Assembly (NCBI GenBank): GCA_905221605.1
Contig: CAJNDS010002668.1
Location: forward strand, 737,501-801,500
Reading direction: 5' to 3'
Length of the DNA: 64,000 nucleotides
DNA from: Symbiodinium natans
Lineage: Eukaryota > Sar > Dinophyceae > Suessiales > Symbiodiniaceae
Position numbers and translations under genes: made by a program. Positions 59,986 to 64,000 of this stretch are shown here, in pieces (position 1 is the first letter of the stretch; each line of letters starts with the position of its first letter). The notes beneath the pieces were generated by a model, which had not been told where the DNA came from, ran no database searches, and saw only the letters and a list, made by a program, of their open reading frames with translations.

Positions 59986-60176
59986 GCTGTCAATACTATT
60001 CTTGTTATCATTCTTATGGTTACTAGAATTACTATACGTATTCTTGCTGGTGCTGGCTGCGCTTGGCCCCGGGCTATGGCAGCAGATCCCGCAGAGGCCT
60101 AAAAGGGACACCCGCAGTCAGGAAAAGGGTGCTGCTCGTATCCCCCGACTACCCTCAAATTCCGAGATTCTCATTT

Positions 60177-60283
60177 GGGGGTTTCCCGAAATTAGGGGGT
60201 ACCTTTTTTGCGGCCCTCATCCTAAGGGAGTCTCACTATTTGGGGGTCTATGTTCGGGGTCCCCTGTTTTTGCAAACCCCCAT
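60177..60283 (+). mobile_element. Family K element (K2)
   Basis: GGGGGTTTCCCGAAATTAGG to TTTTTGCAAACCCCC, with inverted ends and CCTCATCCTAAGGGAGTCTC, TTTGGGGGTCTATGTTCGGG inside. The only element family found on both sides of the G-rich block. Confidence 0.75.
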
Positions 60284-60768
60284 ATCCTACCTAACTCTGA
60301 GATGGCGCTGTCCGGAGGATCCGGCCGAGAAAAGCGAGGCCCTGGATGCCTCCCAGGAAGATGTGGAGCGCTGTTTGCCCTCCTGGTGGGATCGCCACTG
60401 TCAACTTCAGCACCTCGGAGCATGAGACATTCGGGGGTGGGGGAATAATGTAAGTTGTGGGCCCTTGTTGGAGTTCTCTGTTGTAGTCACGTTGTAGTCA
60501 AGAAGGGCAAAATCTAGATCAGGCCTCGCATCGAAGAGTAGTGTGAGACCTGCGCTGGCACCAAGCATCGCTGAGGCATTCCTACGGCACCTCTATACTG
60601 TCTGTACGGGTGAAGGCGCCGCAACGCTGCACCATGATCTCATGTCTGAGCTCATGTCGTGATGCACCATGAGGCGGTTGTTCTGAATTACAGTAGGGCG
60701 CCTGCTATTGGTACCCCATATGCCCTGTATATCTAGGGTAGAAGCATCCCCTCACAGCCTTACGTAAC
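60284..60768. other. Gene-less spacer
   Basis: Unique sequence; short frames without recognisable domains. Confidence 0.35.
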
Positions 60769-60915
60769 ATGAGTGTGAAGGCCCTCGGGCTTCAAGAAGT
60801 GGACATCCCCTCCCTGCTGTTGGCCCTGGGAGCCTTCTGCGCGCCTCGACCTGGGAAGAAGGCAGTGAAAACAGACCTCAGGTGGGAAATGTTCACAAGG
60901 GGCCCAGAGGTTTGA
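60769..60915 (+). CDS. Small open frame, hypothetical (48 aa)
   Basis: ATG at 60769 opens MSVKALGLQEVDIPSLLLAL..., ending ...EMFTRGPEV at a TGA. Composition is protein-like. A second short frame about 100 bp downstream (DPTVELVFESESQGLLGLGK, near 61016-61088) could belong with it as an exon. No family recognised; either might be a decayed gene piece. Confidence 0.22.
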   Translation: MSVKALGLQEVDIPSLLLALGAFCAPRPGKKAVKTDLRWEMFTRGPEV

Positions 60916-61231
60916 TCTAGAATTTCGGGTCTGTTTGGGTTTTGAACCCCCTGAAAAAAAAAGAACGCCTAGATGGGCCTAGATCCCATCCTGGGGCCCA
61001 TGAGGCGCGCTGCATCGACCCCACAGTGGAGCTGGTCTTTGAGTCGGAGTCTCAGGGCCTTTTGGGGCTAGGGAAAATCAGCGTGTAGAGTTCAAGGTTC
61101 ACGCTTTCTGTTGCCTCCCCAAACTGTATCAGATCCTGCCTGATAGTTATCTCAGGGGCTATATGGAGGGTGTGTGTTAGGGGGTTAGGGGGTTAGTTAG
61201 GGGGTTACAAGGCTCTGTAGCGCAACGCCCT

Positions 61232-61522
61232 GTGGTGGGACCCAGGCTGGACGCTTCGGAGAACGACCTCTCTGATGAGGCCCCGCAACAAGTCCTTATG
61301 ACAAAGCCGACCCCCACATGGGGCTCTCATAGAGGCCAACGAAGCAATGAGGGTTTAGAGGGGCCAGTTTGGGAGGGCCCGCCCGGCCCCATTCTCTGCG
61401 GAATTTCCGCTGAGCCCCAAAGGCGGGAGCGCTTCTGGTTGACGGTCTACATCGCATGGGCCAAAGTCGACCAGGCCGCTGGGCCTCATCTATATTTAGA
61501 TTTGTATTTAGTTTCTATCTAA
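61232..61522 (+). CDS. Hypothetical open frame (~96 codons, no ATG at its start)
   Basis: Open from 61232, which begins with GTG, to a stop at 61520-61522. Text such as LDASENDLSDEAPQQVLMTK and AEPQRRERFWLTVYIAWAKV is balanced and protein-like. No domain recognised. It may be an exon continuing from the small frames at 60769-61088. Confidence 0.22.
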   Translation: MVGPRLDASENDLSDEAPQQVLMTKPTPTWGSHRGQRSNEGLEGPVWEGPPGPILCGISAEPQRRERFWLTVYIAWAKVDQAAGPHLYLDLYLVSI

Positions 61523-62095
61523 ATGTTGAACCTCAAAAAAACATGCTCCGTTTGTACGGAATTGTTAAAAACCTCGCGTTTTTGCACATTCACGGGCGTC
61601 ACATTACGAAATGAGGTTGCGAGGAGCAAAATGCTGGCATGTACAGTGTTTTCGGGTTTTGCAGGCGAAAAATCAGCGTTTTCAAAAAACGCAATTTTAT
61701 GGTTTTTGACATTGTAAGCGTTGTTGGAACATGTCTGGGTGGGATGTCAATGATATGTATGTAGTAGTGTCTCATGTTATGACAGAAGAATAGTCTGTTA
61801 TTCAGTAATTGCAGCATACGGGATAGCTGATGGATAAGGGATGGTTTTGGACAAGGGGGAGCCGGGGGAGCTGCGACAGATGACGCAATCCCTGAAGATG
61901 TTCTTAATGCAACGACATCTTAGAAAGCTTGGCTGATGCTAACATCTTCGTATAGAAGTATAGATGCACATAAGCACATGTGTATATATATATGTGGCAG
62001 GAACCTTTATGTATGATATGACCTTTTAATTGTTCTCCACACACACATACGCACACGCCCAAAACACAATAACAACAGCAGCAGAAACAGACAGG
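61523..62095. other. Gene-less spacer
   Basis: AT-richer unique DNA with a short (TA)n at 61982-61993. No supported gene. Confidence 0.4.
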
Positions 62096-62239
62096 ATGCC
62101 TGTGTTTGAAGGCTACCTCAATCCTAAATTCTAGAGCCCAAATAAGACCTGAGCCCTCAACTCCCTAATGCCCGTGTTTGAAGGTTACTTCAATCCTAAA
62201 TTCTAGACACCAAATAAGATCTGGGCTGTCAACTCCTTA
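62096..62239 (+). repeat. 72-bp tandem duplication
   Basis: ATGCCTGTGTTTGAAGG, then CTACCTCAATCCTAAATTCT, then AGAGCCCAAATAAGACCTGA is repeated from 62168 with a few substitutions. Confidence 0.85.
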
Positions 62240-62801
62240 ACTGGAATCACTTCTTACCCTAAATGCGTTGAGAAGGTGCAGCTGCTGTCTTCCAGGATTT
62301 CGCCCCGCGGGTTTTGCTTGAAACGACCGAGCTAAACCACGACAAGCTTCGGCGGCGCGGTCAGAGCTTGGATGTAGGTTTGATCCGGCCCGCTGCTCCA
62401 ATGCTCGATGGACTGTTGGATATCCGGTAGAGTTGGCATCTAATGTGCGGAGTCGAATGTTCCTTCTAGCTCGCCAGTGGCCGAACAGGCATCATGTTTC
62501 CATAGCGAGTAAACGTCAGTTGGCCAGAAACTTGTACCCCCATACCGGACGCGCGACCGGTTTACAAGCAATAATTAAAATCTGCGGGCTGAGTTCACAA
62601 CGCATTTTCAGTTGCAAGTCACCCAGCAAGCTCAGGCCTGATTCAGGATGCACGTCGGCGCTTCCAGGCCTCCCGATTGCCAGTAGGCTTCAACTGCTGC
62701 GAGTCAAGCAAACAAAAAGCCCGCGTGGCTGAGCAACAGTGCTGACGTACTGATTTCATATCGGCGGTGATCCGCTTCGCCTTCCGGACAAGACCTCCGA
62801 C
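62240..62801. other. Gene-less spacer
   Basis: Downstream flank of the - strand transposase-like frame. A + strand frame at 62433-62732 has no recognisable domain. Confidence 0.35.
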
Positions 62802-63887
62802 TCAGCTGCGCACTCCTTGTGTGCGAAGGCTCGCTTTTCGAGCCGAAGTGAAAACGGTACGCTTGCGCGTACTTTGTTTTTTTGCTGACGGTTTCTTCAG
62901 CATCCACTTCCGAACTGTTCGCACTTCGTGTGAACGGCCGTCATTAAATGGGAGCCTGGCCTTTTCGATGCCTTCAGCCACTACAGCTGTGTCGCACCAG
63001 CACTGCCAGGCATCCTCAGACCACACGGAACCTGCACTCGCTCTAGCCAAAAGGAGCCTGCTGGTGGTTTGGCTTAAAGTTGGCGTCTGCATTGCAAGTG
63101 CGTGGGGCAGGGCTTTACTCAACATCAAGATCACCAGCTTTAAGCGCAAAGTGCTCTTGTGGATTTGTTGAGTTTGCAAAAACCAAGATTTAATCTCAGC
63201 ATGCAAGGCTTCATTGCTAGTTGTGCCCGAAGGAAGCAGTGCCAGAACTCTCCGACCTCGCTCAGACACCGCTGAACACTGAACATGACGATAGACGTGT
63301 CAAGCAAAGGCTGAGAAGCTAGGCTCAAGGCTCAAGGTCTGCCTGAAGCGCTGGTTGTTGAGTAACCACCCGACGCGATCAGGATCGGCAGCACACCAGA
63401 GTATGTGCGAAATCTTTTTGTTGGCTCCTGTCACCTTCCGATCCATATCCTCGCGGAAAATGGCTGACAATGCAGCCAAGGCCGAGACAAACTCGAACCT
63501 ACAGAGAAAAGGAGTTGAGCTGTCAAGCTCCTCAACGATCTTGCGAGCTTTGCTTTTGGGCAACGCGCTCGTCTCTATGTAGGTTCGATATGTTTGCTCT
63601 AGTCGACTGAGCGGAGACTTCTCGTACCCCCTGTAGAACGGACCCCAGTGACCCGCAGGAAGAACTGGATCGACCATGCTGAACTTATGCATGATCTTCC
63701 GGAGGAATATGGCGCCTGGTGTTTTTTTTCTCCACGTCGCGTACCTAGGCAGGAACTCCCGGCTTATGTCCGGCGTATTCAGTCTTGTCTTAGACGTCCC
63801 GTGACATGTTAAGTCTAAAGCTGTTCCCGAACACAAGCTAGATGCTCGTAGACGATCGACAGATGAATGGGATCCAGGGCCAGGCAT
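62802..63887 (-). pseudogene. Transposase-like reading frame interrupted by one TGA
   Basis: Reading from 63887 down, a frame of 195 codons (MPGPGSHSSVDRLRAS...) stops at a TGA (63300-63302). The same frame continues for a further 165-166 codons to a stop ending at 62802, with no other interruption. The part after the stop contains SERGRRVLALLPSGTTSNEA, then LHAEIKSWF. The TTSNEALHAEIKSW pattern resembles the region around the third acidic residue of DDE transposases (TNN/TSN-xxE-xxx-K), so a mobile-element origin is inferred. C-terminal basic tail (KKPSAKKQSTRKR). An in-frame TAA lies two codons before the ATG, so the start is well bounded. Alternatives: an unspliced intron or stop readthrough. 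Confidence 0.4.
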
Positions 63888-64000
63888 TGCATGTTAGGCA
63901 TGACGCATTTCAGTTCTGTGTATAGCTTGATGGAAGCGGAGTCTGACGAAAGGCACTGCACCTGCCGAAGTCCTTCTGCAGGTAGCATTTCCGCGAGCGC

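Noticed and set aside
59287-60102. 271-codon poly-leucine frame (membrane protein?)
   Set aside because: The hydrophobic stretch is the (ACT)n microsatellite; the antisense frame is poly-valine for the same reason.

Overview
The window is nuclear DNA of a dinoflagellate. A 22-base stretch at 1501-1522 matches the dinoflagellate trans-spliced leader with one mismatch. One recognisable gene (38999-40871, + strand) is split by short introns with GT, GC and GA donors, a splice-site mix known from dinoflagellates. The six-frame ORFs otherwise look like chance or decayed reading frames. There are no operons, ribosome-binding sites or bacterial features.

Layout. From 1 to about 49.9 kb the sequence is a mosaic of (i) many short tracts of the plant/dinoflagellate telomere repeat TTTAGGG/CCCTAAA, in both orientations, and (ii) at least a dozen families of 60-200 bp non-autonomous inverted-repeat elements (named A to T here for cross-reference). 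Between them lie unique spacers, some resembling gene fragments. From 50.28 to 54.0 kb is a G-rich, segmentally duplicated tandem block. From 54.0 to 64 kb telomere-like tracts are essentially absent. That part holds microsatellites, coding-like fragments and, at 62802-63887 (- strand), a transposase-like reading frame broken by one in-frame TGA.

The main biology is at 38.9-40.9 kb. A membrane-anchored glycerophosphodiester-phosphodiesterase-like gene can be assembled in frame from seven exons, and its six introns are, or closely resemble, mobile inverted-repeat elements (introners). Three intron families (B, C and the TATAYYCCCC family) have further copies elsewhere in the window. In three introns the 5' splice site lies in the target-site duplication and the AG comes from the element's right end. 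One intron copy has itself been invaded by two telomere-like tracts.

A second theme is telomeric sequence as a mobile or targeted partner. Tracts interrupt otherwise intact elements (A5, G2, B4, B5, A11), one with a clear 5-bp duplication. Three copies of a 37-bp sequence end in A7-A9 fused directly to CCCTAAA. The spliced-leader relic is also fused to CCCTAAA, in the same orientation. Together these suggest retrocopies inserted into telomere-type repeats. Exon structure and family assignments were read by eye; no alignment or database search was run.
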